A stretch of DNA of 64,000 nucleotides from Cristatella mucedo (Eukaryota; Bryozoa; Phylactolaemata; Cristatellidae): contig WPIO01000035.1 in the NCBI GenBank assembly GCA_009760855.2, positions 605,001-669,000 on the forward strand. The letters run 5' to 3'. The position numbers and the translations under genes were made by a program. Under the pieces are notes generated by a model. It was not told where the DNA came from, searched no databases, and was given only the letters and a program-made list of their open reading frames with translations. Every line of letters begins with the position of its first letter. Within the stretch, counting starts at the first letter, position 1. This document shows, piece by piece, positions 26,560 to 37,872 of this stretch.

Positions 26560-26904
26560 TACAATCAATGCTGCCAGAATCAATCAATTTTTTTAAATTG
26601 TCAGGCCACGGTGACATAAGTTGGTAGTGAGGTCCAGGCTTTAGGGGCCTGCGTACCGAAAGCTCATTCTCCAAAGGATTTTAGCTCGATTAGAGGCTAA
26701 GCTAAACAACTCGAGTCAGAAGGGCGTGTTTCAGTGCGAAACCTGATTAGCAACTACTACGGATATGTAGGCCGGAGAAAGAGGATGGAGATATCTAAAA
26801 AGAGTGACACAACTTTGAAGTATAATCACTGCTTGATGGGCTGGTCGGTGAGAAGTGTAGTGTAATGCTGCACTTGTGACTTTCACAACAGATTAGCCTA
26901 GCTG
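26560..26904 (-). mobile_element. Minus-strand LINE fragment
   Basis: Read on the minus strand it matches the C-terminal LINE region, with the equivalents of 'LKSFGDRAF' (near 26,670) and the ACTTCTCAC..GACCAGCCC stretch upstream. It ends against the TGAG/TG microsatellite. Decayed. Confidence 0.55.
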
Positions 26905-26944
26905 CTGAGTGAGTGAGTGAGTGAGTGAGTGAGTGAGTGAGTGA

Positions 26945-26988
<44 letters not shown>
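26905..26988. repeat. (TGAG)n(TG)n compound microsatellite
   Basis: TGAG units pass directly into TG units. Confidence 0.97.
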
Positions 26989-26989
<1 letters not shown>

Positions 26990-27079
26990 AACTGTAAGCA
27001 TATTTTTGCTGGTAAAAGACTTGAAAGTAATAATGATGGCAATAACAATAGTAAGAAGAACAATAATGTTGTATGTATA

Positions 27080-28560
27080 ACACCCTAAGAGGGCCAAATA
27101 TGTATCCAGATGCTTAACAACTTTTTAGTGGAGAAGCACTAACTACATGTTAATGACAAGCCAGGTATCATGCTTAGACAAGCATGCAACTTTGCACAAG
27201 AAACACTCAGACCCACTGGGTTAGTAGCACCCGTGGTTAGTGTCATTCACGTAATCATGCTCAGGTGGGCATGCAGAGTATGAAGGAACAAAAAAAGACA
27301 AGTTCACTGGGTTGAAGGGTAAAGAAAGCTGAGCAAACAGATGCCTCTTTAGCACTTAATGATGCGATGTCGACAAAGTTGATGACAGAAGCTGGAAACG
27401 AGGGCCAGACTATTGTTGCATACGAACTAAAGGCCCGGTAACCAAAAGATTTCAGTTTAGTCCGAGACAAGTTGAGACTACAGGAAGCCGAGTGCTGGTG
27501 GTAGGAAAGCACGCCAGTGGAGCAAGATGGTAAGATAGTTAGGCTCGCACAAGCAAGTGAAGTGACCTGTAAGCCAGAGCAAGAAATCTTGAAGTCGATT
27601 CGATGCTTGAGATGAAGCCAGTGGAGCTCTGACAGATGTGGTGTGATGTGGCTGTTTCATGATTGACGACAGTGCAGACGAGCTGACATGTGTGTGCGAG
27701 TTGCAGGCGATTAACAGAACAAGCCAGGGTCTTGAATTGATGGAATGGAAGTAATCCAGTTGCGATGTCATACACCGGTAAACTAGTTTGGCTGCTATGC
27801 CCTTGTCAAAGGAGGCTCTAGTTTTTGGCAATGTTCTTCTGCTGAAAGTAGGTCGATTTGACAGTTTGTGTAATGTGCTGATGAAATGACAAGTCATTTT
27901 GGAACAACACACCCAGATTACATGCACACGTCACGGGAAAGATTCTATGTAGATAAACCAATCTCAGAATGGGGTCTTCTAACCAGTGAGTGACACTGAG
28001 CTTGCCCATAACTGTTAGGTTGGTTTTATCGTTGCAAAGCATGAGGAAGTCATTAGTCATATAAGTACACATGTTGTCGACTGCTGATCGGAAGGAAAGT
28101 GAGTCTCGAGTGCAAAGGTGTAAGAATGGTCAACTGAGAGGTAGAGCTGAGTGCCATAGGCAGAAAAATGAATGCCATGATTGTGTTTGGGAATGACATC
28201 GGACACTGGGAGAGTACAAAGTGAAAAGAGGGGAGGCTAGGACCAAACACTGAGGTACCCCAACCTATAAAGCTCATCACGTGACCGACGTTTGCTTCTA
28301 GACTTGGAAATTTCCCACTGAGAACAGACCTAATCCAGTTAGTACTACTCCAGGGATGTATATTGGTGTCCAGAGGCTCTCCAGTTGGATTTGGTGGTCG
28401 ATTTCGTCAAATGCTTCTCGGAGACATTGGAGAACTGGCAGAGATGCCCTACCCTGATCTGCATTGTAAGGTCATTGTAAATCCATAGCAGAGCAGTTTC
28501 TTTGGTGTGGCTAGCTCTAGATCCCAATCTGATGAGCTGATTTATCGTTTACCTGCTGGA
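27080..28560 (-). mobile_element. Minus-strand CR1/L2-like LINE (dead)
   Basis: On the minus strand, from high to low coordinate: LREAFDEIDHQIQLESL (reverse transcriptase motif A region near 28,400), a degraded active-site region (THLYLS-like, near 28,160), LSFHQHITQTVKSTYF, KTRASFDKGIAAKLVYRCM, TSQLDYF, LHLLVRA and a 3' region with GCATGCTTAGACAAGCATGC. Frameshifted in many places. A related copy is at 59,530. Confidence 0.8.
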
Positions 28561-28599
28561 CCTTGGTCCGTTCAAGTGTTGAGACAAGATTGGCAGAGG

Positions 28600-29780
28600 A
28601 TACAAGTTTTCTTGAGATAGCATCATTGTCAAGATTCTATAGGTTTCTTGACTCGGTGAGTTACAGAAGTCAAGTTGGAATGGCATGCTGTGGTATCCTT
28701 AGCTAAGCAGACCCGAATGTGGCAGCAGTATATAGCTGACTTGAGAATGCAGCTGGTGTGGTCATCTTGTGAAAGATCACGTTGTAACATGACACCCAGA
28801 TTCTGTGTTGAGTCTTCAGAAGGTATGCTGGCCAAGCCCGTTTTTAGGGCCAGGTTTTCTGAAAGATTACTTTCGTAATGCTGGATTTGTAAAAGCTAGT
28901 GAGTTTGTTTTCCCTGAATTCGAAAGTTTGATGCCATCCTAATGGGAATATTAGCACTACAAGCTGCAAGTGAGCGAAGGGAGCTCGTTGTGCAGGTAGG
29001 GATCATAGCATAGATACAGCTGTGTGTCGTCTGCATGAAAATAAAAGCCTAGATCGTGCAAAGCAGCTACACCGGCTAGAGGAGCAGCATAAATTGTGAA
29101 AATACATGTACCTAGAAAAGATCCTTAGGATACCCTATCCGTTAGGCTTATCGGATAACCATTAGCCAATGCCATACTAACTGATTCAACAGCCTCTTTT
29201 TGTATAGCAACAAAAGGGCCTTTACGGCTATCACCACTGCTTGCAGCAGCGATAAAGGATCGCCCACCACAGGATTTGAACCCACGACCTCGGGGCCGAG
29301 GTCGTGAAAAGCAACCACCTTGTGAGCCATCATGGCTCACCTATGTACGCCCCTAAGTCAGTGAGATAGGATCTAAACCATTGCCATACAGTGCCATCAG
29401 TGCGCTGGTGAGATGTTAAATGTTCAATAAGTACACTGATCAATGTTATCAAACGCCCCCGAAAAATACGATAGAACTAGCAGACTCTCCCCACGTAAGC
29501 ATTCCTGAAATTTTTGTGCACTTGTAGCAGTGCCTACTCTGTGGGTTATATAGCTCTAAAACTTTACTTCAGTTACTTGCTAGATTTGGTTTTGATATCA
29601 GCATTTAACTTGTCTGATACTACACGTTCCGATGTCTTAGGTAGAAACAGCAATGGGTAGACTGGATGGAAGTTGCTTGGGTTCTCTCGGTCTAGCGTCG
29701 ACCTCTTAATGAGCGACTTGACAGTAGCCTTTAAAAAAATGCTAGTGCATAACCTGAGGCTAATTACAGGTTGCAAGCGG
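28600..29780 (-). mobile_element. Minus-strand CR1/L2-like LINE with nested SINE (dead)
   Basis: The minus strand shows RSTLDRENPSNFHPVYPLLF (fingers region), SERVVSDKLNADIKTK, TVWQWFRSYL, LGFYFHADDTQLYLC (ADD box near 29,030), NLGVMLQRDLSQDDHTS and CHIRVCLAKDT. A family A SINE interrupts it at about 29,185-29,342, between RSYL and the Gly-rich motif. Confidence 0.85.
29185..29342 (-). mobile_element. tRNA-derived SINE, family A, best copy
   Basis: The minus strand begins TGAGCCATGATGGCTCACAA (tRNA-like A-box region), then has GTGGGTTCAAATCCTG (B box), GGGCGATCCTTTATCGC, TGCAAGCAGTGGTGATAGCC, TTTTGTTGCTATACAAA and GAGGCTGTTGAATCAG. This is the most complete of the family A copies. Confidence 0.85.
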
Positions 29781-29970
29781 TGGTGATAGCCACAGAGGCT
29801 GTTCTGTTGCTATGCAAAAGATGCTGTTCATTAAGCTAGAATTTCTTATACTGCATGAGTTATACCAAAAGGCAATAATAACATTAATAGTACTTCATTT
29901 CCGTAGCATTTGTATGGCATTCTAAGATAACAATCTCTATCCGGGCACTTTACAACTCCTACAATTGAAT
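29765..29970. mobile_element. SINE tail fragment and minus LINE tail
   Basis: 29,772-29,835 carries the + strand family A SINE body (GCGGTGGTGATAGCC, TGTTGCTATGCAAAAG). 29,868-29,970 is a minus-strand LINE 3' tail (AATAATAACATTAATAG, CTCTATCCGGGCACTTTACA). Confidence 0.5.
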
Positions 29971-30334
29971 CTTTAACAAGTGGTCAGTGACATGCGCGGT
30001 ATCAAGTGTGCAAAAGCAAACAAGTATCATGTTTAGGCCACCATGATGCTGAGGCAAAAAAAGTGAAAACATTCACGGACAAAGAAACAGCCGACAGCAG
30101 GCAAATAAATCTAGTCATCTCAGGGAGAGAAAAGTAAGCACGGGGGGGGGGGGGGTCTAGAGGGCTAGTGGTCTGATAGATGGACTTAACCAGTGATGGA
30201 CGATTGTCAGCCGGAAGCAACGTATCTACAAATAACAATCTACCGATCTCTGCATCATATGCGATTTTTATCCCAACTTGTCAAACCTTGGTAGATCAAG
30301 GTACATGCATGAAGGTTGTTGAGGTGAATGCTTG

Positions 30335-30735
30335 TGACTTTTGAAAAGCTTCATTTTTAGTGTAGCTTTGTACCTGGTAAATTCCATAACTCGATCAATA
30401 CTTTACATATCAGAGTAAATTTACAGTGCGAGTTTAGCTCTGCTTGTTTGACATGATGCTAGAAGAATTTCCAACTCCGGTCGGATACGTTCTGCTCTGC
30501 TTGTCATCAAATGTCCTGGAGCTTTATTTTCAGCAATCATGGACATGTAGTGCAACAATTCCTCACTTGCTATGACTGGCTTTCGTGCGAGAGATTCCCA
30601 AATTGAAAACCATGGCAAAAGCAGCAGCACCCAAAAATGCATTTGAGCGACAATTGCTGAATGATTATTGGCATGGACGGTCATTCTGAATAGTAAGGTC
30701 ACTGTTATCTGCAGTGTGCGATTGCCTGCCGGTGG
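30335..30735 (-). mobile_element. Unclassified interspersed repeat with transposase-like coding remnant
   Basis: The minus strand has an open frame of about 100 codons with FRMTVHANNHSAIVAQMHFW and SIWESLARKPVIASEEL. The copy at 54,430-54,770 encodes the matching VNWKSLARKPIVVREGM. The 'SLARKP' context recalls Kolobok/THAP-type transposases, but I cannot confirm this. Confidence 0.5.
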
Positions 30736-30995
30736 CTTGGGCACTTTCGCACAGCCTGTGTACCGCTGGCTGCAGGGGCAGCCATTACGCTTAAGAGTAA
30801 GTGGGTTTATGGGTGAGCTTCTTGCTGCTCCGCATTCTTTGTACGTCCGTGAGACCTAGATGCAGCCACCTGCTACCCTTCTCTCTGCGATCCACTCACT
30901 CCCTAGTGGCTATCAGCTCCTCATGATCGGTAGCTAGCACCCTTCATCACAGGCAGCGGTCTAAAATCTATCTGCATGCCGTCACTGGCAGGTCG
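30736..30995 (+). other. Intron sequence, no feature recognised
   Basis: Nothing recognised. Confidence 0.4.
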
Positions 30996-31340
30996 AGGAA
31001 ATAACTAGTAATAATAATAATAATAATAATAACACTTGATAAAACGCCCTCGGACGACTCAATCTCTTTCTAGGTGCTTTACATTTGCTGCAAAGGAAAC
31101 ACGATCGAATGGTTAGTGGTAGTATGCTCAATAAAAGCAACATGGCTAGCTTAGCAGCAGCGTGCACAGTGTCAGCACGCATAAGCGTAGGTCGAATCAC
31201 AGGGACCCACTAAATGCTGTGATAAATAGGTGTTTATAGTTTCATTTTAAATGTGGACAAATCAGGGGATGTCGTGGTGCAAGTCGGGAGTTCCAGGCTT
31301 TGGGAGCATACGAACCAAAGCAGCAAAGGAACGGCAGTAG
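30996..31340 (-). mobile_element. Minus-strand LINE 3' end with ATT tail
   Basis: It starts with a TAA-repeat tail (31,003-31,032) followed by the reverse complement of the conserved 3' end (AACTCAATCTCTTTCTAGG-like, TTTACATTTGCTGCAAAGGA). It matches 60,552-60,900 and 41,730-41,995. Confidence 0.85.
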
Positions 31341-31731
31341 CAAACGATCTTTAGGAAGGTGTTGCCCTAGCATAAGCACTCTGTGCCAACTGTCATCACA
31401 TGCCTTGTAGTCTTGGTTGGGCTTGTGGGGCTTCAAGCTTCCAGCCAGACATTGACCAATGGTGCCTGCTGGGCTTGCTGTGGGTCGCCTGCATTTGTCG
31501 TCTGCCCTTGGCTGGCTTCCTGCTGTTCGGCTTGCAGGCCAGGCCAAAGAGGCTACCGGTTCCACGAGTGCATGGCTGTAGTTGTCCTTGATGGCTCAGC
31601 TGCTGGACCTCCGTGCCTGCCCTGTCAGCTAGACGGCCTGGCTGATCCCTATCCAATGGCAGCCCGAACAAGAGCATTCACATGCAATCCCACCCAGTAC
31701 TAAAGTCAGGTACCTATTTAGTCGGAGGGGG

Positions 31732-31803
<72 letters not shown>

Positions 31804-31939
31804 CACCTGGCAGCTCTGAGATTCATGCGCTGGGCCTCTCTCCCCTCCACCTCTCCATAATGCCGGGGCAAATCCCAGCTCAAATATGGTCACCTGTGAC
31901 CGAAAGCAGAGTGTACAGCCGAGCCAGAGCCATCGGTGA
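31341..31939 (+). other. Intron sequence with an AG repeat
   Basis: It contains the AG microsatellite at 31,731-31,799 and otherwise nothing recognised. Confidence 0.45.
31731..31799. repeat. (AG)n microsatellite
   Basis: About 34 AG units. Confidence 0.98.
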
Positions 31940-32251
31940 GTGGCAGCAGTCGGCGGCAGCTCTCTTGTCGTCCGTCTGACTCAGCCGCCACCCTCTGTCC
32001 ATCGGGATACCGTCATCCTCGGTTCCCGTGTCGGTCAGAGGGATGCCGCTGGCGAACCACCCGGACTAGCCAACGGCGTTTGGTCCAATGTGCACGCCGC
32101 CTCCCTCCGCGGCCTCAAGCGCGACTGGGCCTTCTTTCTTTGGCGCAGGCCGCCCGCTGATCGGCCGGCGCACAGGCGCTGCAGGCAGTGTTGGCTCTTG
32201 CCTGCTGCACCAGTGGTGGCGCTTTGCTCGGTGCTCAGAGAAAAGCGCTGA
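31940..32251 (+). CDS. Unassigned GC-rich open frame, possible exon
   Basis: A frame of about 100 codons starting at an ATG reads GGSSLVVRLTQPPPSVHRDT, then VWSNVHAASLRGLKRDWAFF. Third codon positions are strongly G/C, as in the SHANK exons and unlike the surrounding intron sequence. It lies about 0.5 kb upstream of the next GC-rich frame. I recognise no domain and could not find a splice arrangement that clearly links it to the neighbours. It may be a coding exon, a 5' exon of an alternative transcript, or a chance open frame in GC-rich DNA. Confidence 0.22.
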   Translation: MAAVGGSSLVVRLTQPPPSVHRDTVILGSRVGQRDAAGEPPGLANGVWSNVHAASLRGLKRDWAFFLWRRPPADRPAHRRCRQCWLLPAAPVVALCSVLREKR

Positions 32252-32734
32252 ATGAGGCTACATAGGAATCACAGTGCACATAGCTTGCTGAACGGAAACG
32301 TTCCACACCTGGAAACGCCGGCTCGGCCGTACCTTCCGGCATGCAGCAGCAGTGGGCCAGGCATGGAATCTCACCGGCAGGATCTTCCGTGGGTGTCGTG
32401 GACAGGGGCAGAGGACCGACCAACCTAGTGAGCTTGTCCTATCGGCAGGTCTCCCCCTCTCTCTCTCTTTCTCTCTCACTCTCTGTCTCTCTCACACACC
32501 TGGCCAGGCCGAAGGCTTCCCTCCTTCGGCCACCGAGTGAAGTAATCCTCTCACGAAAACTCGGCTGGCACCCTAGATGAGCTGGACACGGTTCATGGAG
32601 CATGTCATCATTAGAGCTGATTTACAAATGTCATGTGACGTATGTTCGGAGCAGCCGGCACTTGGTTTTCGCCTGCCGGCCAGCAGTCACCAGCTACCGA
32701 AGAGAAGGATAAGCTGCAGGTCGCTGGTCGGTGA
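32252..32734 (+). other. GC-rich stretch between possible exons
   Basis: It holds a short CT repeat at 32,455-32,495. No coding signal is clear. Confidence 0.4.
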
Positions 32735-32753
32735 CCGGCCTTGCTGCAAGCAG

Positions 32754-33072
32754 TGACTGCTGCTGCTCGCCTGCCGTCGTGCCGTGACCTGCAGCCGTGC
32801 CAGCAGCCGGGACGAGACCTGCCGTCTGGCGGCCCGTGCCGCCTCGCGCGCCAGGCGGGCTGGCGGCATGGTGCAGCTGCCGCCTCTGTGACGCAGCAGC
32901 GCCGCCCTTCGACTCGGTCAGCAGCGCCGCAGCCGCAGGGCACTGGTGGATGCTGGCAGGAGCGTCACCGAGGGCCTCACTTGAGAGACGCCACCGCTGC
33001 TGGCGGCCGGTCCACCGGAGGCAGCGCCTCCCTCTCCAGTGACGACTGCTGGTCTAGCCGCCGCCGCTGGGC
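32754..33072 (+). CDS. Possible extra coding exon upstream of the giant exon
   Basis: A GC-rich frame, open from 32,735 to a TGA at 33,074, encodes RDLPSGGPCRLARQAG and a serine-rich end, STGGSASLSSDDCWSSRR. An acceptor at 32,752-32,753 and a donor at 33,073 (gtgact) would give phase 1 in and phase 2 out. A 62-bp intron (33,073-33,134) would then lead into the giant exon in frame. The phase 1 entry would fit the alternative 9,271 donor of the linker exon. I recognise no domain. Competing open frames exist on both strands because the region is very GC-rich, so this is tentative. Confidence 0.3.
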
Positions 33073-33134
33073 GTGACTGCCGCTGCCTCGCCGGCGGCTT
33101 AGTCGGAGCCGGCGGCTCAGCTCTCTCTCGCCAG

Positions 33135-35162
33135 GGCAGCTGCTGCATGGATGCCGTCACAATCTGGCGTTGTCCTTATGAGGCAAAGCAGGGCCAAGCA
33201 GCGAGGCGCCGCTGCCGCTCCCGAAGCAGCGAGCACGGGTAAGCTGACGCGGCTAGTGCGAAGCAGGACTCCGACGCCAACGTCTGCCCTCAGCATCGAG
33301 GCGCTGGTGTCGGCATCTCACGAGCAGCAGCAGCAGCAGCGCCCCAAGCTCGCCCGTCAGGGGCTGCTGCGTAGGAGCAAGTCGACCGGTGCCGCCGACC
33401 ATGCTGCTGCTGCAGCGCTGCTTCTGGCTCACCGCCCGCCGGTCTACACTTCCAGCGCGGCCGTGGCAGCCATCTCTCGCTTTGCTGCCTCTATCTTTGG
33501 ACATGGATGGCACCACGGCGAGCCTGCCACTGCCGCCAAAGTCTCTCCTTCGAAGCCGCCGCTGCCGCCGAGTGGCATGTCCGCCGGCGTTGACCAGGCG
33601 GCAGTGTCGCTGTACGAATCGGTTGGCGACTGCGGCCGCGGCACCGACAACGACTGCACCCATCGCTCGCATCGGCTCGCCAGCCGCGGCATTCCTCCGC
33701 CACTTCCACCGCCGCGCCAGCTGCCATCACCTGGTTCCGGTCGAGTTATTGACAGCAGCAGTTGCAACAGGGTAACAGCGGTCGGTGCTGCTGACAGTGA
33801 TTACGAGACGCTGGGCTCTGTGCAGAGCTTCTTCCTAGCCGAGTCCTTCGATGGCAAACGACGGCCACTGCATGAATTCAGGCCCGCTGCCGGTCGTGCA
33901 ATGATGGCAGCTGCAGAGGCGGCGATGCAAGCTGCCGCCGGGCAGGCCGTCACCAGCGTGCCACTGGCCGAGACGCCTGAACCCGGCTACTGCTGCGCGG
34001 GAGCGCGTCGGGAAGCTGTGGCCAGCTCTTGTGACGAGAACGACTCGCTCATGCCGACGCAGCACGTCGAGGATGGCCGCTGCTGCTGCCGGTCCGAGGT
34101 GGACATGACAGTTCGCTCCGGATCGCTGCAGCAGCCCACCGCTGAAGGCCAATGGCGGCAGCGGCACCTCCGTCGAACAGCTGCCCGTCCGCAACAGCAA
34201 GTGCTGCCTTCCAGGGAAGCAGCGCTGCATAAGGCTGCGCTAGTTATTCCCGATCGATGTGGCCTCGCCAGTGGCGACTCAGAGGAAGGTGCGCCGCCAC
34301 TGGCCAATGCCGGCGACGGAAGCCGCGGCTGCGGTGCCATTCCGCCGGCAGACGACAAGGTCGACGGCAACGCTAACCGTCGACGGCCGTTCACCAACGA
34401 TCGCGAATGCGAGCTGCCGCACCACTATGCCGAGCTCGTGCTGCCCCTCGAGCCTCGCATCTACGCCTCGCTCGACACTCTCGACATGGAGGAGCCCGCC
34501 AAGAAGTGGAGTCGACCGGCCCCGGCTGCCGTTGCGGCGGCTAAAGTGGGCAGCCGTGGGCACGCCGCGCCGCCGGAAGAAACCGTCCAAGCTTCGCCTG
34601 CCGCCGAGCCGCCCGTCCAGCCGCTGCGGCCGCTGCGAAGGCGGCTGCCGTTTCGCTACCGGTCGAGGTCCGAGAAGCGGCAGCTGTTGCGAGCTGCCGA
34701 CGACGGCAGCCCGAGGCGCAGCACTTCGCAGGATCGCTGGTCGAGAGCAGCCGGAGCCGGTGACGTTGGCAAAGATGACGGTCGAGAAGAGGCTGACAGC
34801 CAAGACGGCGGCCACGGTGGCCTGCCGACCCAGGGCACTCGTCGAGCCTCCAGCATCGGCGCCATCGCCGCTGCCACGTCTCTGCCGGCGAACGAGCAGG
34901 GCGGCGGAGGAATAGCCAGCGTACCTCAGCGGCTTGTGCGCGCCTTTACCGGCCGCTTCAGACCGATCTGGCGAGGCGGCGGCGAAGTCGACGCCGCTCG
35001 AGGCGAACTCGGCGGCGGCAGACTAGGGCTGCTGCTATGGCAACAGCAGCCGTCGGTCACGATTGAAACTCTGTACAAGGAATGGACTGCCGTATCGAGA
35101 GGAGGAGGAGGAGGAGGCAGAAAGGTTAAGGCTTATGTGAGCTGTGGAGACTCGGATTCCAG
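33135..35162 (+). CDS. Probable giant cassette exon of the SHANK gene (linker before PDZ)
   Basis: An open frame of about 680 codons runs from just after a good acceptor (ctctctctcgccag, ending at 33,134) to a TGA at 35,199. GC content and strong G/C preference at third codon positions match the certain SHANK exons. Entry is phase 2 and a donor at 35,163 (gtcggt) also gives phase 2, so the 2,028-nt block can be included or skipped without changing frame between 9,520 and 40,614. The protein is low-complexity: RQGLLRRSKSTG, IPPPLPPPRQLPSP (SH3-ligand-like), YETLGSVQSFFLAESFDG, YASLDTLDMEEPAKKW and RRLPFRYRSRSEKRQLL. No known domain and no SH3 domain was seen. It could instead be a separate gene starting at ATG 33,151, or end at other donors near 35,125 or 35,167. 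Confidence 0.55.
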
Positions 35163-35214
35163 GTCGGTACGTCTTGTGTTGAGTGCCCAACCGGGGTGAC
35201 CTGGTGAAGCCTCC

Positions 35215-35440
35215 CTCCCCCACCCCACTAGTAGTATTACTAGCGGTAACGGCGGCGAGTCTGTTGTATATAGCATCCCAAGAGAGCTTGGTCGGGCGCT
35301 TTACAACTCGCTTCGAGAGAAGCAATAGCCAATAGTCGGTGAAAAGCAAGGTAGGACATCTCGCTATGACAGGCATGTAAAAGCACACTGAAGGCTGCTG
35401 GAAGGATCGAATGAGCTTCCTTTTTTTCTTCGCTCCCGCA
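35215..35440 (-). mobile_element. Minus-strand LINE 3' tail
   Basis: The plus strand carries GGGCGCTTTACAACTCGCTT and GACAGGCATGTAAAAGC, the reverse of a LINE 3' region, with a degenerate tail (TAGTAGTATTACTAG) at the left end. It lies directly after the giant open frame. Confidence 0.5.
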
Positions 35441-35499
35441 TTAAATCGGGACGTCGCGATGTGAGTCAATAGACGCGTCCACGCTTTAATGTGCACTGG

Positions 35500-36160
35500 A
35501 ACTGGATGCTTTGTCCCCACAAGATTTAAAGCTTTGAGACCATGCGTAACACTGCCAAAGCTCCGCACGCCCAGTCCAGGGCACAGCACCCAAAGTCAGT
35601 GCACGCACACTCTCGACAACCCGACCAGACTTCCCTCGGCGACTCGGTACCTGTGTGTCTTCCCGCTCGCTTGCAACAGGCTTGCTTGCCTGCAGTTGGT
35701 GCTAACTTGACAGCCAGGCCTGTCCCGTCGTGACCGTTGCTACGGCTGCCTCACCACAACACCTCTCACCAACCAGCACCGGCTGTCCATCAAGCAGTGC
35801 TTAGAATGCAAGATTCTGTGTAGCTCGTTCCAAGGTCCTTCCATTCTACCGCTCTGGTTCATCCATCTGAACTACTTCCCCTTCTGACCTCCCGTCGCAC
35901 AACTCACTTCTCCATCTGTGGTCTTGTGACTGAGTTTCCAACGAACTTCAGATCCCTTCCCCAACCTCTCCCCTCTCTGGGCATCAGGGCTCCAGTTCCT
36001 GCGCTCCCAAAGCCCAAGACTCACAACCAATCGGACATCACGTCTTCTCCTGACCCGGTGGCATTCAAAAGGAAGTAGATAGCCCACCTGTTCTTCACAG
36101 CCTTTGCTTTATCAGAGTGACTGGCTCTTCGTATGCTTGTGTCCTCTGAATATTTGGATC
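35500..36160 (+). mobile_element. LINE fragment, decayed
   Basis: Frames on the + strand show LQQLQLVLT-like, ARPVPS, LTNQHRLSIKQCLECKIL and a 3' region with TTCACAGCCTTTGC. These are the equivalents of 'LQLVQNSAARLV...LHWLPVKQRI.FKVL' at 41,380-41,520. Confidence 0.6.
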
Positions 36161-37086
36161 TCATGGCTATCCATGAGACACTTGCTTCACCCTCAGCGTA
36201 TGTAGCAAAGTGCCCAGAAAGAGGCTTGGTACTGGTGAGGTACTGCACGAAATATTGTATTGCTACTTTTGCTATTAGGGCCACAGCTAAACGACCGTAG
36301 TCAGAGGAGGTGTTTGCAATCAGAAGTCCGAGAAGAGGCGTTTTCGGTAGATAAGCTTGGGCAAGACAAGAAAGGACCAGAGACAAGACATGCCGACGTT
36401 TTCTGTATTTCGCAATGGTGCACTGTAGACTTTAAACTGCTGCCTCGTGGACCCAGTGGGATTTTGGGCACTGCACAACTCACACCCGAGTGCTTCCCTG
36501 GCTACAGGATCGCTTCCTCCCCCCAGAAGGAAATGTATTGGCCCATTGCCTACCCACACCCCACCACAGGATAAGGGTCTGCAATTTCCGTTTGACACTT
36601 GGTTCCCCTTTTCCTACAACTTCGCTGACAGCAGAGTCTAGAAAAATGGACATCGGCAGTACCAGGTAAGCAGCTGGCGTCGATCTCTCGGTAAAAGTGA
36701 TTTATAGACACGGTTGTGAGCCCGTCCTGACCGGCCTTTCCTATGAGCAACAGATGGACCCGGTTGGCAGCCATTTACACAGTGTGCTGACGCTCGTGCT
36801 GCCCAGCAGCTGTCAGTGATCTTACGAGTACCTCCCACCGACTGCAGATGATGGAGGTGGTAGCTCACCCTGCTATGGGGGAGGGGAAGGGGTAGGGTTT
36901 GACTGTGCTATAGGTGCGAGCCGGCGAAGCTCTGTGAGGCTTTCTCAGTATGTGACTAGTACAACCACACGGTTGCCACGAGCTACTGCTCGAGTGACAC
37001 TGAACACATGACAGTGACCGATGACATTCCACACGTGACAACCACAAATGAGTTTTCAATATTGCTGGTGGGAATGGCTTTTGGGG

Positions 37087-37156
<70 letters not shown>

Positions 37157-37734
37157 TGTGTGTGTGTGTGCACGTTTGTGTGTTTTGTTCTCTCCTTCCC
37201 TCCCCTCCGGAACAGCGAGTCTTGTCTCGGTCTGCCTGTCCATCTTTCTCTTATCTGTCTCGAACTAGCCACTTTTGGGACCAGCTATGTGGCAAACAAT
37301 GTGCTACTGCTTGCAGCATGCATTGATTTGCAGCTGCTGCAGACGATTCTTACTCAGCACTGGCCTCATCCCATCCCATCTTTTTGCAAATGCATGCCAC
37401 CCTTCTGGATGTACAGAACACATTTTTGTCCGGCTATGTGTTCCTTTCTGTCAGTGTGTAGCTGCTAGCAATCCAGAGAATGGCACGATTTGACATTGGG
37501 ACCTCGGTTGCTGCTTATTGCTTACTCTTTTGTGGGTACCTTTTGCCTGCATAGCAAACTTCAGAGATCCTTGCATAATTAGGAAAATTTTGTGAAAATA
37601 TGAGAGGAACCGTGCGCTACTGCAATTACGAACTCCTCAAGAACCGTTGACTGCTTGTTACAACAAATTCTCATGAAAAATCCTGAGAATAGAAACGTTC
37701 CTCAGTTAGGCAGTGTTAGGAAGATCTACATCTA
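36161..37734 (+). other. Intron sequence with a CT repeat
   Basis: The CT microsatellite lies at 37,088-37,153. The open frame at 36,260-36,574 (FCISQWCTVDFKLLPRGPSG) is unrecognised. Confidence 0.45.
37088..37153. repeat. (CT)n microsatellite
   Basis: About 32 CT units. Confidence 0.98.
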
Positions 37735-37872
37735 TATAGTTAATTTATACAGCACCGTAAGAGCTTAACCTCTATCCCGGCTCTAAACATCGGCCAAAGT
37801 GCTGGAGCACACGACCTCGGTCGTTAAAGGTGAACACACACATTGCCCCTGGGCCAGACCAGTGAGGGATGT
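37735..37872 (-). mobile_element. tRNA-like SINE, family C
   Basis: The minus strand has CTGGTCTGGCCCAGGGGCAA, ACGACCGAGGTCGTG and GGGATAGAGGTTAAGC, similar to 10,818-10,932. The B box is damaged. Confidence 0.45.

Noticed and set aside
34279-34815. Antisense open frames opposite the giant exon
   Set aside because: They are shadows of GC-rich coding sequence with strong third-position bias on the + strand.
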